A DNA stretch of 64,000 bases from Chryseobacterium arthrosphaerae (GCF_001684965.1 NZ_MAYG01000001.1:3162001-3226000), one strand, 5' to 3'; counted from the stretch's first letter, positions 54,011 to 63,459 are shown. Program-made: numbers and translations. The notes: generated by a model not told the origin, from the sequence alone.

Positions 54011-54369
54011 GGTGACTTATTTTTCTGCTTCATTCATGCTTATCTATTTCCTGTGAAGATGGGAGCCGCTTATTTTAATAATTCTGTTTTTTCAGATCTG
54101 GATATTTTCACCTTTTTAGGAAAATAAGTTTATGAACCCTGTCACATCAAAATATGTGGGGTTTATAAGTCACCAATAGAAAATTAAGTTTTTTTCAAAT
54201 CAAAAGACTGATGTAATGGCAGAAATGAAGTTAGTTTAGGTTAACCCGGAACAAAACAGTAGATCATTAACAAAGATACAGGCCTCCAGAAGGCCTGTAA
54301 TCATAAAATACAAAAAAAATAATAACAATCATTCAGGGTAATGTCCCTGTTTCCCTGAATGATATGAGT
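54011..54369. other. Intergenic stretch with promoter-like box and repeat
   Basis: About 360 bases without a gene. It holds the AGGCCT palindrome (54278-54298) and an overlapping -7-like TATCTTTG on the minus strand that could drive the membrane regulator. Nothing else is seen. Confidence 0.4.
54278..54298. repeat. AGGCCT palindromic repeat, copy d
   Basis: A 21-bp palindrome with arms ACAGGCCT and AGGCCTGT around CCAGA. It is followed by AATCATAAAAT. It lies 72 bp past the stop of the 562-codon frame and may act as its terminator. Confidence 0.65.
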
Positions 54370-55965
54370 TTATAGACCGCCGGTAATTTGTTCTATTCTG
54401 ATGAATACCTTCTGTTTAGTAACATCTGTTGCTGTTGGTAAAGCAGATGGGTCCATTCCAGCCATTACAGTGGCAATATAGGCCACTTTTGAAGTGGTGG
54501 ACGTATCAATCCATGCATAATATCTGTATTCCGGTCCTGGACTGGTTGTTGAACTGCCTCCAACCAATGAATTATAAATCCCGGGATCTCCCCATGCACC
54601 TGCATTTGCTGCAGCCGTACCAGAAGCCATCGTTGTCCATGAGTTTCCTTTGGCTCCCCCCGGCTGGCCAGCAGGTACCAGTACAGCTCCTGTATCACCG
54701 TAGGGTACTTGTGAACTATTTCCTGCTTGTGTCCCCCAGAATGTAGTAAAGTTCCACATAATTGTTTTAGCGATTGCTGAATTGTTTCTCAGCTGAACGT
54801 TATTTTCAGTTAGACTGGTGGTTTTATTTGTATTATTCGTGGCAGTTGCAGTTCCGTTTTGTGCTGAATGTCTCATAAATACTCTTACCGTATATAAGCC
54901 ATCCGGAGTCTTCGCTTCTACAACAAAGCCTTTAACTCCCGTGTCAGGGTCGGTAACAAATTTCATATAGTCCATCACAGCAGCAACTTTCACATCAGCT
55001 GCCGTTGAAGTGCTGTTTCCAACAGTGGCGGTACAATTCATAGCCGGGCTAAGAAACGGTATTAAATTATTACCTGCGGAACCCTGAACAGGAATTGATG
55101 TTTCGATTGGTGAAGACACCGTAGGTGTTCCTGCAACAGAAAAGACAAATACTCCTGAGCCATAGGCAAGTGTGCCCGGTTGTAATTTAAACTGAAGCCC
55201 GTTCACTGTAATCGTGGATCCTTCAACATAAGAAGCCCCGTTACCACCTGTATAAGGAATTTTCAGGTATCCGTTATAGGCAATGCCGGTCTGGTACATA
55301 TTGGGATCTAAGATGGCGCTCTGACAATCTAATCCGGCAATAACGGGTGCCGTAACAACGGAATTGTTTATACTTCTCCACTCCGTCCCGTTCCAGAAAT
55401 AATATCCTTTTACAAAAGTGTTTCCACTGTTATAAATAAGTAAACCTGCAGGCTGATTGGCCACGTTTCCGTCTCCATCAGAATTCAGGTCAAGTGTATT
55501 GGAAGTCAAATTAATACGGGGAACCAATATCCCCTGATTGCTGGAGGACACATCCAGTTTTGCATAGGGATCAGGAGCATTGGCTCCTATAGCCACACTT
55601 CCGGTTCTTCCAATATTCGAAGTCTGATCTTCTCCTGTGACTCCCCATGCATCCCCGTCACCATTACCTCCGGCTCCTATCGGCACCCATGCAGCGCCGT
55701 CCCAATAATGGAATCCTTTTGCAAAACTACCGTTATTGGCTACCAGATAGACTAACTGTCCGTTTACAGTACCGTTTGTTAATAATGAAGATACCCTCGG
55801 AACCAGTACCCCATCCTTTGCAGTCACATCACCGGGAGTGGTTCCGGTGTGGTTTTTTGCTCTTACATCTAAGCTTGCTTCAGGAGTTTGAGTGTTTACC
55901 CCAACTTGTGAGAAGGCCAGTGGGCCCAGCGCCAAAATGGCTAAAAGGTTAAAAATCTTTTTCAT
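54370..55965 (-). CDS. Large secreted protein with head-domain repeats
   Basis: 531 residues from the ATG at 55965, with signal peptide MKKIFNLLAILALGPLAFS and mature QVGVNTQTPEASLDVRAKN. Two repeats of the head type (..GVLVPRVSSL.., KGFHYWDGAAWVPIG and ..GILVPRINLTS.., KGYYFWNGTEWRSIN) are followed by a C-terminal domain of about 280 residues with no known fold. The longer frame to 56058 is rejected because it lacks a signal. Surface location is inferred. Confidence 0.82.
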   Translation of the reverse strand: MKKIFNLLAILALGPLAFSQVGVNTQTPEASLDVRAKNHTGTTPGDVTAKDGVLVPRVSSLLTNGTVNGQLVYLVANNGSFAKGFHYWDGAAWVPIGAGGNGDGDAWGVTGEDQTSNIGRTGSVAIGANAPDPYAKLDVSSSNQGILVPRINLTSNTLDLNSDGDGNVANQPAGLLIYNSGNTFVKGYYFWNGTEWRSINNSVVTAPVIAGLDCQSAILDPNMYQTGIAYNGYLKIPYTGGNGASYVEGSTITVNGLQFKLQPGTLAYGSGVFVFSVAGTPTVSSPIETSIPVQGSAGNNLIPFLSPAMNCTATVGNSTSTAADVKVAAVMDYMKFVTDPDTGVKGFVVEAKTPDGLYTVRVFMRHSAQNGTATATNNTNKTTSLTENNVQLRNNSAIAKTIMWNFTTFWGTQAGNSSQVPYGDTGAVLVPAGQPGGAKGNSWTTMASGTAAANAGAWGDPGIYNSLVGGSSTTSPGPEYRYYAWIDTSTTSKVAYIATVMAGMDPSALPTATDVTKQKVFIRIEQITGGL

Positions 55966-55992
55966 AATTTGTATAATTAGCTGTTGATATGT

Positions 55993-56027
55993 ATATACTT
56001 TCTGTCCTTTCAATAAAGAAAGTATAT
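55993..56027. repeat. Inverted repeat in the leader of the large secreted protein
   Basis: ATATACTTTCT / AGAAAGTATAT, perfect 11-bp arms with 13 bp between, ending 28 bp before the start codon at 55965. It may be an operator or an mRNA hairpin. Confidence 0.55.
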
Positions 56028-56103
56028 TGTGTTTTGTTATGTAAACTCTGAAAGGCAAGATCTCTTTGACTAAAAGATATTGGCAGCTTTCAGAGAAAGC
56101 AGG

Positions 56104-56328
56104 TTAAAAAACAGATCTTTTGCGCCTGATCAGTATATTGATTGGTTCTGTTTGTGGGGACATCTGCAAATTGTGAGAAGGAACAATATGGGAAAATATG
56201 CGAACAACCCGCCTTTGTATCCGTTTTAAAACAATATTTAAAACGCCTTTCTCATAAGCTGAAAACGTATCAGTCATGACTTCGTCAATACAACTCTGAT
56301 CAGAATTTTGTAGTGCATTTTTTTTCAT
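56104..56328 (-). CDS. Small protein of unknown function
   Basis: 74 residues, basic (MKKNALQNSDQSCIDEVMTD, ending IRRKRSVF). No motif is known. It has an A-rich start context like the neighbouring secreted proteins but no signal peptide. It may be a chance ORF. A loose inverted repeat CTCTGAAAG / CTTTCAGAG follows its stop. Confidence 0.3.
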   Translation of the reverse strand: MKKNALQNSDQSCIDEVMTDTFSAYEKGVLNIVLKRIQRRVVRIFSHIVPSHNLQMSPQTEPINILIRRKRSVF

Positions 56329-56517
56329 TGTATTTTTTTTTCAATGCAAGAATAATTACATCTGCCACAATTTTCAAAAAAAGACAATACATAAAAGATA
56401 CACTTATAAAAAAGCACACTACATTTAAAATACACCTAATCTGATTATCAGAAAGTTATATGAAAATAATTTAAAGTTTCATTTCATAAAAATGTTAGCA
56501 TTAACTAATATTTTGTT

Positions 56518-56620
56518 GTTCAATGATATTACAGGAATGATCATTGAACAATTTAAACAGATCGAAAAATTCATGACTTCACATTAAAAAAGACTGCCTC
56601 ATTTGTGAGGCAGTCTTTTA
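56518..56620 (+). ncRNA. Candidate small RNA with two hairpins
   Basis: In the 500-bp gap between divergent genes, a 10-bp perfect inverted repeat GTTCAATGAT / ATCATTGAAC (about 56518-56550) is followed by a strong terminator AAAGACTGCCTC / GAGGCAGTCTTT (56586-56619) with T's. No gene on either strand ends here, so the terminator has no obvious owner. A transcript of about 100 nt would fit. The strand is uncertain. Confidence 0.35.
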
Positions 56621-56828
56621 CATTAACCAATATAAATTATGAAACTCAAACTATTGCTTTTGCAATGGTACTCATTAAACACACCATCAATCAAATATTC
56701 AGAATGATGACTTTTTTCATGATCAGTGTTTTAAAAGATTTTTTTATACTTTTACAATATTACCTATAAAGCTTTTCATAAAAAATAGCACATATCCGTC
56801 ATTTTTCTTCCTGTTAAAAAAACGCATC

Positions 56829-57308
56829 ATGAAATTCATCAGCTGTATCATTGTAAAAGGAAATCCCCAAATCCCGAAAGACATCGTTCATTTTTATGCC
56901 AAGGCTTACGATGGCAGTGACTATACAGATATTCCTTTTCCTTTTTTGACAATGGATAGGGTATGTGAAGATCTTCATCATTATGGCTGCATCAGTGAGA
57001 TTGACATAGAGAAAGATCCTATTTCAGAAGAAACCAGGAAACTGATGGAGACTGTCCGAAAACTTGGACTGAAAAGCTTCCTTATCGTAAGTTTCATGGA
57101 TATTTCCAGCTCTTATCCCATTATTGATCTGATTCAGATCGTCATTGACAATGGACGCATTGTAAAAGGATCACTGGAAAGCCCCCTGGATCCGGAAAAC
57201 GGGTATCATTTTTCAACCCATTACGGATATGATGATTACCAGATCCTATACTCCGGATATGGAAATGCTGAGGAAAAATATCTTCGGGGCCTTGAAGGTC
57301 AACCTTAA
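56829..57308 (+). CDS. Cytosolic protein of unknown function
   Basis: 159 residues, no signal or membrane helix. It starts MKFISCIIVKGNPQIPKDIV and has an acidic, well-folded look (YDGSDYTDIPFPFLTMDRV, DLIQIVIDNGRIVKGS). I do not recognise the family. It is a single gene, convergent with the FMN reductase gene and sharing its terminator. Confidence 0.65.
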   Translation: MKFISCIIVKGNPQIPKDIVHFYAKAYDGSDYTDIPFPFLTMDRVCEDLHHYGCISEIDIEKDPISEETRKLMETVRKLGLKSFLIVSFMDISSSYPIIDLIQIVIDNGRIVKGSLESPLDPENGYHFSTHYGYDDYQILYSGYGNAEEKYLRGLEGQP

Positions 57309-57351
57309 AGACAACATCCATAGGGTTATCATTTTTATAATTCATCAATAA

Positions 57352-57376
57352 AAAAACACTGAAGTTATCAGTGTTT
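57352..57376. terminator. Bidirectional terminator
   Basis: AAACACTGA / TCAGTGTTT with flanking A and T runs, between the convergent stops at 57308 and 57383. Confidence 0.75.
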
Positions 57377-57382
57377 TCATTT

Positions 57383-57961
57383 TCAGGTTTCCGGGTTTCC
57401 ATCAGGAACCCTATTCTTTTTAAACCATTCAATGTAGGCATCCACCGCCTTTTGAAGGAAATCTTTTACTTTCTCATCCTTCAGATTTCCGTTTTCATCC
57501 CATACCTTATCAATATGGGGGAGATAAACTTCCGGTTGTTGCATGACAGGAATATTGAGAAATACAAGACTCTGCCTTACATGATGATTGGCCCCGAAAG
57601 CAGACAGGTTTCCCGGTGAATTGCTGAATACCGCACCTGGTTTTCCATCCCAAACATTCTTGCCTGCAGGTCTTGATCCTACATCAATCGCATTCTTCAA
57701 GGCAGCAGGAACGGAACGGTTATGCTCCGGAGTCACAAAAATAATTCCATCAATGCTTCTTATCTCATCCCTGAACTTTACATAGGACTCAGGAACGTTG
57801 TCATGGTCATCAAAATCCTGATTGTAGATTGGTAAATCCTCAATGGAAATGATTCTGAACGCAAAATCCTGAGGTACCATGGGAAGTAACGCCCTCGCAA
57901 TCTTTTTGGAGAAAGATTCCCTGCGCAGGCTTCCGGCTATAATTCCAATTACCTTGCTCAT
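57383..57961 (-). CDS. NAD(P)H-dependent FMN reductase
   Basis: 192 residues of the flavodoxin-like fold. VIGIIAGSLRRESFSKKIA is the FMN phosphate loop and FVTPEHNRSVPAALKNAID is the second FMN-binding motif, with a conserved TPE(H/Y)N. It reduces FMN, quinones or chromate with NAD(P)H. The natural substrate is not clear from sequence. It is a single gene between convergent and same-strand neighbours. Likely function: quinone reduction or general redox protection. Confidence 0.88.
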   Translation of the reverse strand: MSKVIGIIAGSLRRESFSKKIARALLPMVPQDFAFRIISIEDLPIYNQDFDDHDNVPESYVKFRDEIRSIDGIIFVTPEHNRSVPAALKNAIDVGSRPAGKNVWDGKPGAVFSNSPGNLSAFGANHHVRQSLVFLNIPVMQQPEVYLPHIDKVWDENGNLKDEKVKDFLQKAVDAYIEWFKKNRVPDGNPET

Positions 57962-58057
57962 GATATTAATATTTAAGTGTTTATTAATAGATCATCAGCA
58001 AAAACAATGCGAAACAGAAAGCATTCCCATACAAAAGGCTCCGATGGAGCCTCAATA

Positions 58058-58687
58058 TTATTTTATTTTTTTATAAAATTCATACAGCAGAGCTATATCT
58101 GCAGAACACAGTACCGGTATGGCATCTTTCAGAATATGCTCATCCCATTCCCACCATTTCATTTCAAGCAGCAGCTCTATATGATGATCACTGAATCTTT
58201 TTTTTATCGGTTTTGCAGGATTTCCACCCATTATAGTATAAGGTTCCACATCTCTGGTAATCAAAGCCCGGCTGCCAATAACTGCGCCATCCCCGATTGT
58301 AATTCCGGGCATAATCATCGCCTCTGTCCCTATCCAGACATCATTCCCAATGACGGTATCCCCAGCCGGTTCAAAAGCATCCTTACTATTCCGGAAAGAT
58401 TCTACTTCTGACATATAAAAGAAAGGAAAGCTTGAAATCCAGTCGTGTCTATGCCCCTGGTTTCCGCACATGATGAAACTCGCACCTGTACCTATGGAGC
58501 AATAAGATCCTATGATCAGCTTATCCACATCATCTCTGTCCGGAAGGAGATACCGGGCACAGTCATCAAAAGAATGCCCGTGATAATATCCTGAATAATA
58601 AGAATATTTACCGGCAATGATATTGGGATTCTGAATATGGTCTTTTATGATTTTGCCTTTAAAAGGACTTTCAAAGAAATTTTTCAT
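58058..58687 (-). CDS. catB: CatB-type O-acetyltransferase
   Basis: 209 residues, typical for type B chloramphenicol (xenobiotic) acetyltransferases. Left-handed beta-helix hexapeptide repeats are seen ([33 protein letters not shown]). The active-site loop has [17 protein letters not shown] with the catalytic His, and the N-terminus [12 protein letters not shown] is the family's own. Such genes are native to many Chryseobacterium species. A perfect -7 box TATATTTG (58796-58803, minus strand) lies about 110 bp upstream. Whether it confers resistance cannot be told from sequence. Confidence 0.85.
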   Translation of the reverse strand: MKNFFESPFKGKIIKDHIQNPNIIAGKYSYYSGYYHGHSFDDCARYLLPDRDDVDKLIIGSYCSIGTGASFIMCGNQGHRHDWISSFPFFYMSEVESFRNSKDAFEPAGDTVIGNDVWIGTEAMIMPGITIGDGAVIGSRALITRDVEPYTIMGGNPAKPIKKRFSDHHIELLLEMKWWEWDEHILKDAIPVLCSADIALLYEFYKKIK

Positions 58688-59037
58688 TTTTCAGCTTTTA
58701 AATATAACAATAGAAACAAGAGAACAGCTGCAAGCTATTCTTTAGAAAACAGGATTTGTTAATTTAAAAAGCTAACGTGTTAATTTCATAACACACAAAT
58801 ATAAGTAAAAAAGTACAGACTTCTCATTCAATTTTGTGCCGGCAGAGACGAATCTTATGGGTTTTTAAACATTTTGCCCGGAAAATAATTTAATTTACGG
58901 GAAATTAAAAATTAATCCTCTCTAATCCAATCAAATATAAACGACTGAAAACTAAAAGACTAAACTATCCTGATCTAAAATGACAGCCTCCTGTCCACAA
59001 AAAAGACTAAAAAAATGTTTTATCGTAAAGAATTTTA
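58688..59037. other. Divergent promoter region
   Basis: About 350 bases between catB-like and acpP genes. It holds a minus-strand -7 box TATATTTG at 58796-58803 for the acetyltransferase. Otherwise I see nothing. Confidence 0.5.
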
Positions 59038-59045
59038 TATATTTG
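59038..59045 (+). promoter_or_regulatory. -7 box of the acpP-fabF-rnc-pyk operon
   Basis: TATATTTG, a perfect TANNTTTG, ends 31 bp before the acpP start codon. No clear TTG is at -33. Confidence 0.6.
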
Positions 59046-59076
59046 CAGCATCTAACAATTAAAAAAATAATTTACT

Positions 59077-59316
59077 ATGTCAGACATTGCATCAAGAGTA
59101 AAAGCTATCATCGCTGATAAGCTTGACGTTGAAGAAACAGAAGTAACTCCTGAAGCTAGCTTCACTAACGATTTAGGAGCTGATTCACTAGATACAGTTG
59201 AGTTAATCATGGAATTTGAAAAAGAATTTAACATTCAGATCCCTGATGACCAAGCTGAAAAAATTACTACTGTAGGACACGCTATCGCTTACATCGAAGA
59301 AGTAGTAAATAAATAA
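59077..59316 (+). CDS. acpP: Acyl carrier protein
   Basis: 79 residues, very acidic. The phosphopantetheine serine is Ser37 in [15 protein letters not shown]. It carries growing acyl chains in type II fatty-acid synthesis. It precedes fabF by 34 bp, the standard pairing. Confidence 0.97.
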   Translation: MSDIASRVKAIIADKLDVEETEVTPEASFTNDLGADSLDTVELIMEFEKEFNIQIPDDQAEKITTVGHAIAYIEEVVNK

Positions 59317-59350
59317 TATTCTTCAACAAAAAAGAAATTAAACAAAGTTT

Positions 59351-60595
59351 ATGGAATTAAAAAGAGTAGTTGTAACCGGATTTGGAGCAATAACACCAAT
59401 AGGAAATAATGCAAAAGAATACTGGGAAAATCTTGTGAAAGGTGAGAGCGGTGCCGCTCCGATTACTCTTTTTGATGCCACAAACTTTAAAACCAAGTTC
59501 GCATGTGAGGTAAAAAACTTCGATCCGTTACAGCATTTCGATAAGAAAGAGGCTAAAAAGATGGACCGAAATACCCAGCTGGGGCTTGTTGCCGCTAAAG
59601 AAGCAGTAGCACATTCCAGAATTATGGAAGACAATGTGGATAAAAACAGAGTCGGAGTAATCTGGGGTTCCGGAATCGGAGGTTTAGAGACTTTTGAAAC
59701 GGAAGTGTTAGGATGGGCGAATACGGAAATTCCGAGATTCAACCCGTTCTTTATCCCAAAAATGATTGCGGATATCACTCCGGGGCACATCTCTATTGAG
59801 TACGGTTTCCATGGACCCAACTATACGACTGTATCTGCATGCGCTTCTTCAGCAAATGCTATTATTGATTCCAAAATGCTGATCCAGCTTGGAAAAGCAG
59901 ATGTGATTGTATGCGGAGGCTCTGAAGCCGCTGTTACAGCAAGTGGTGTGGGTGGATTCAATGCAATGATGGCACTTTCTACAAGAAATGATGATCCGAA
60001 AACAGCTTCAAGACCTTTTGACAAAGACAGAGACGGATTTGTATTGGGTGAAGGTGCAGGATGTATCATTCTTGAGGAATATGAGCACGCCGTAAAACGT
60101 GGTGCAACAATTTATGCAGAATTATTAGGGGGAGGTCTGAGTGCCGATGCACATCACATGACAGCTCCTCATCCTGAAGGTCTTGGTGCTTATCTGGTAA
60201 TGAAAAGCTGCCTGGAAGATGCCGGTTTAACTGCTGATGAAGTAGATCATATCAATATGCATGGTACTTCTACTCCATTAGGAGACATCGCAGAATCCAA
60301 CGCAATTTCAAAGTTATTAGGCGAGCACGCTTACGATATTCAGATTAATTCTACAAAATCAATGACCGGTCACCTTTTGGGTGCAGCAGGTGTTATTGAA
60401 GCTATCGCTGCGTTAGGAACTATTATTCATGGTACTGTTCCTCCTACCATCAACCATTTTACTGATGATGAAAATATAGACAGCAGACTAAACTTTACGT
60501 TTAATACTGCCGTGAAGAAAGATGTAAAAGTAGCCATGAGCAATACTTTTGGATTTGGCGGGCACAACGCTTGCGTTCTATTTAAGAAAATCTAA
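59351..60595 (+). CDS. fabF: Beta-ketoacyl-ACP synthase II
   Basis: 414 residues. The nucleophile Cys is in TVSACASSANAI (about 162), and the two histidines of the Cys-His-His triad are in NMHGTSTPLGD and KSMTGHLLGAAG. The end NTFGFGGHNACVLF is the family's glycine loop. It condenses malonyl-ACP with acyl-ACP in fatty-acid elongation. It lies between acpP and rnc in one operon. Confidence 0.97.
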   Translation: MELKRVVVTGFGAITPIGNNAKEYWENLVKGESGAAPITLFDATNFKTKFACEVKNFDPLQHFDKKEAKKMDRNTQLGLVAAKEAVAHSRIMEDNVDKNRVGVIWGSGIGGLETFETEVLGWANTEIPRFNPFFIPKMIADITPGHISIEYGFHGPNYTTVSACASSANAIIDSKMLIQLGKADVIVCGGSEAAVTASGVGGFNAMMALSTRNDDPKTASRPFDKDRDGFVLGEGAGCIILEEYEHAVKRGATIYAELLGGGLSADAHHMTAPHPEGLGAYLVMKSCLEDAGLTADEVDHINMHGTSTPLGDIAESNAISKLLGEHAYDIQINSTKSMTGHLLGAAGVIEAIAALGTIIHGTVPPTINHFTDDENIDSRLNFTFNTAVKKDVKVAMSNTFGFGGHNACVLFKKI

Positions 60596-60604
60596 ATTCA
60601 ATGA

Positions 60605-61369
60605 ATGGAGTTACAGAAATACTTTTCTAAATTCCTTCTCAAAAAAAGAAAAAGACAACTAACGGAGAGAGATTATTTTCTCAGTACCGAGCTCAGAAAA
60701 GTGTTAGGTACCGAGGTTCACAATCTTGCTCTTTACCGTGAAGCTTTTTCTTTAAAAAATTCTTCTAAAAATCAAGACAGCAATTACGAAAGACTTGAAT
60801 TTTTAGGAGATTCTGTTTTGGGTACAATTATTTCTTGTCATTTGTTTCAGACGTATCCTCAGGCTAATGAGGGCTATCTGACTCAGATGAAATCTAAGAT
60901 TGTTAATAGGAAAAACCTTAATAAATTAGGAGAAGATCTCAAGCTTACCAGTCTTTTGCAAAAGCAAAACAGTTCGTCAGCTCTTGGGGAAAATATCTCC
61001 GGAAATTTATTTGAAGCCTTAATTGGTGCCGTTTATTTAGACTTCCATTATGATGCGTGTAAAAAAATCATTCTGGATAAACTGCTGACGCCTTCTGAAA
61101 TCAATAAGCTTGAAAATAAGATCGTCAGTTATAAAGGTCTTCTGCTTGAATGGAGCCAGAAAAAGAAGGTGAATATAAAGTACGAAACCTGCGAGGAGGT
61201 ACAGGTCAACAAATCGGTCGTATTCAGATGTCACGTATGGTTGGGAGACGAAAAGATTGCCAACGCAACGGAGACCTCCAAGAAGAAGGCAGAGGAAAAG
61301 GCAGCACAGAGGGCATTTTATATTTTAAATAAAAAAGAAAATATACTTGGAAATTCAAAAACTTTATGA
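60605..61369 (+). CDS. rnc: Ribonuclease III
   Basis: 254 residues. The signature NYERLEFLGDSVLGTII holds the catalytic acidic residues, and SGNLFEALIGAVYLD is the second acidic site. A C-terminal dsRNA-binding domain follows (SYKGLLLEWSQKKK, ATETSKKKAEEKAAQRAF). It processes rRNA precursors and other double-stranded RNA. The N-terminus is a little longer than in E. coli, as usual in Bacteroidota. It overlaps the next gene by about 23 bp. Confidence 0.95.
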   Translation: MELQKYFSKFLLKKRKRQLTERDYFLSTELRKVLGTEVHNLALYREAFSLKNSSKNQDSNYERLEFLGDSVLGTIISCHLFQTYPQANEGYLTQMKSKIVNRKNLNKLGEDLKLTSLLQKQNSSSALGENISGNLFEALIGAVYLDFHYDACKKIILDKLLTPSEINKLENKIVSYKGLLLEWSQKKKVNIKYETCEEVQVNKSVVFRCHVWLGDEKIANATETSKKKAEEKAAQRAFYILNKKENILGNSKTL

Positions 61370-61820
61370 TCTTGATGATATAGAATTTGAAGATATTGCC
61401 ATAGGATTGGTAAGATTAGCAAAAGATATACCCGCTCATGAGTTTTTCTATAAAATCAATCAGGCCAACAACCTCAGTTTCTCAAGAAAAAAAGATCTTG
61501 TCTTTCACGGAGGGTATTATGATTATTTTTTTCCCAGATTTGAAGCCTACCACAAGTATTCCAAAACCTGTTTTACCTTTATTTCCAACAAATCTTCTGA
61601 AAGTAAGCAAAAAAAAGTTCAGACGGAACTCTTTACAGAAGAAGAAAATATTAAATTTTTATTAAATAATCAGGTAGATGTAGAATATATTCTGCATAGT
61701 TCGGAACAGTTTCCTGATTTTTCCGTAATTTTGCTCCCTGAAAATCTTGTGTTTCCAATTCAAGATTATACACTGAGTTCTGATGAGGAACTTTATCAAA
61801 TTATCCAGTATTATGAATAA
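61347..61820 (+). CDS. IPExxxVDY family protein
   Basis: 157 residues, starting at a TTG (MEIQKLYDLDDIEFEDIAIG). Flavobacterial genomes have a protein of this family (named for a C-terminal motif) between rnc and pyk. Here the matching region reads LLPENLVFPIQDYTL, only loosely like the name motif. No enzymatic function is known. It overlaps rnc by 23 bp and pyk by 8 bp, so the genes are translationally linked. Identification rests mostly on position and general look. Confidence 0.7.
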   Translation: MEIQKLYDLDDIEFEDIAIGLVRLAKDIPAHEFFYKINQANNLSFSRKKDLVFHGGYYDYFFPRFEAYHKYSKTCFTFISNKSSESKQKKVQTELFTEEENIKFLLNNQVDVEYILHSSEQFPDFSVILLPENLVFPIQDYTLSSDEELYQIIQYYE

Positions 61821-63258
61821 GTATTTAAAGAAGACAAAAATTATCGCAACACTAGGGCCTGCTTCTTCGTCGAAGGAGGTAATGTTAGATCTGATGAAGG
61901 CGGGTGTTGATATTTTCAGAATAAATTTTTCACATGCAGATTACGACTTAGTTCGAAAAAATATTGAAATAATTAGAGAGCTGAACAGCGAGTATGGTTA
62001 TTCAGTGGGTATTCTGGGAGATCTTCAGGGGCCTAAGCTAAGAGTAGGTGTTGTAAAAGAAGGTTCGTATCTGAATCCCGGGGATGTTCTTACTTTCACC
62101 AATGAAAAGATGGAAGGAGACTCTACCAAGGTGTATATGACCTATCAACAGTTTCCTCAGGATGTAAAAGTAGGGGAAAGAATCCTTATCGATGACGGTA
62201 AGCTGGTATTGGAGGTTACCGAAACCAATGAAGTAGACACTGTAAAAGCTAAAACGATACAGGGGGGGCCTCTAAGTTCTAAAAAAGGAGTGAACTTACC
62301 TAATACACAGGTTTCTCTTCCTGCACTGACAGAGAAGGATATTCAGGATGCCAACTTCATGCTTGACATGGAAGTGGACTGGATCGCCCTTTCTTTTGTA
62401 CGTCATGCTCAGGATATCATTGACCTGAAAGAATTGATCGCCGGACACCCGAACGGTAAATTCAAAACTCCGATTATTGCAAAAATTGAAAAACCTGAAG
62501 GGGTAAAAAATATTGACGAAATCCTGTTGGAATGCGACGGACTTATGGTTGCCCGTGGTGACCTTGGTGTAGAAGTTCCGATGGAGGAAGTTCCTGCCAT
62601 CCAGAAAAACCTGGTAGAAAAAGCAAGATTCTACTCCAAGCCTGTAATCATTGCTACCCAGATGATGGAAACGATGATCAACAGCTTAACGCCAACAAGA
62701 GCGGAAGTAAATGACGTAGCAAACTCCGTATTGGATGGAGCGGATGCGGTAATGCTTTCAGGAGAAACTTCTGTAGGTAGATATCCGGTACAGGTGGTAG
62801 AAAACATGGCTAAAATTGTGAAAAACATTGAAACCACCCATTTCTACCAACACAAGAACGAACCGATCGAAAAAGACTACAACTGTATCGATGAACGATT
62901 CATTACGAACAGGGTATGTCTTGCAGCGGTAAGAATTGCCAAAACAACGAACGTTTCTGCAATCGTTACGCTAACGCATTCAGGATATACGGCTTTCCAG
63001 CTTGCCGCACACAGACCTAATTCCCACATCATTGTATACAGTGGTAACAGAAGAGTAATTACGATGCTGAACCTTCTTTGGGGTGTTCACGCTTATTATT
63101 ACGATATGAAAAAATCTACCGACGAGACCATCATCCAGGTGAATATGTTAACGCATAATTACGGTTATATTGAAACCGGAGATTTCGTAATCAATATCAA
63201 TGCGACTCCATCGTATGAAGGTGGAAAGACAAATACTTTGAGACTGACGACGGTATAA
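61813..63258 (+). CDS. pyk: Pyruvate kinase
   Basis: 481 residues from the ATG at 61813 (MNKYLKKTKIIATLGPASSS). The frame could extend to 61783 but that lies inside the preceding gene. The substrate/metal site FRINFSHADY, the catalytic lysine motif PIIAKIEKPEGVKNIDEI and VARGDLGVEVP, and ATQMMETMI are intact. It makes pyruvate and ATP from phosphoenolpyruvate in glycolysis. It is last in the acpP operon and is followed by a terminator. Confidence 0.97.
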   Translation: MNKYLKKTKIIATLGPASSSKEVMLDLMKAGVDIFRINFSHADYDLVRKNIEIIRELNSEYGYSVGILGDLQGPKLRVGVVKEGSYLNPGDVLTFTNEKMEGDSTKVYMTYQQFPQDVKVGERILIDDGKLVLEVTETNEVDTVKAKTIQGGPLSSKKGVNLPNTQVSLPALTEKDIQDANFMLDMEVDWIALSFVRHAQDIIDLKELIAGHPNGKFKTPIIAKIEKPEGVKNIDEILLECDGLMVARGDLGVEVPMEEVPAIQKNLVEKARFYSKPVIIATQMMETMINSLTPTRAEVNDVANSVLDGADAVMLSGETSVGRYPVQVVENMAKIVKNIETTHFYQHKNEPIEKDYNCIDERFITNRVCLAAVRIAKTTNVSAIVTLTHSGYTAFQLAAHRPNSHIIVYSGNRRVITMLNLLWGVHAYYYDMKKSTDETIIQVNMLTHNYGYIETGDFVININATPSYEGGKTNTLRLTTV

Positions 63259-63297
63259 GCAATAAGCAATAAGCAATAAGCAATAAGCAATAAGCAA
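63258..63297. repeat. Heptamer tandem repeat
   Basis: About five and a half head-to-tail copies of AGCAATA begin at the pyk stop codon. Such short arrays vary by slippage. No gene is affected. Confidence 0.85.
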
Positions 63298-63324
63298 AGT
63301 TACTTTTGTCAAAGCATATAAAAA

Positions 63325-63358
63325 ACTCCCGGAAATTGAATTTCCGGGAGTTTTTATT
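63325..63358. terminator. Bidirectional terminator after pyk
   Basis: The hairpin AACTCCCGGAAATT / AATTTCCGGGAGTT with flanking A and T runs lies between the convergent pyk and aldehyde dehydrogenase genes. Confidence 0.85.
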
Positions 63359-63375
63359 TTTTATATGTGGTAATC

Positions 63376-63446
63376 CTGTCATTCTGAACAAAACGGGGTG
63401 AAGTGAAGGATCACTGAGAGTCTTTGAGTCTTCGGAATGACATTAC
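63376..63446. repeat. REP-like repeat with GTCATTC ends
   Basis: GTCATTCTGAAC at the left and TTCGGAATGAC at the right form inverted ends, with GTGAAGTGAAGGATC between. This pattern is a widespread intergenic repeat in Bacteroidota (from memory). Confidence 0.55.
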
Positions 63447-63459
63447 AATGATATAAGCT

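Noticed and set aside
63258..63297. CRISPR-like array
   Set aside because: Units are 7 bp with no spacers. It is a simple tandem repeat. No cas gene is in the window.
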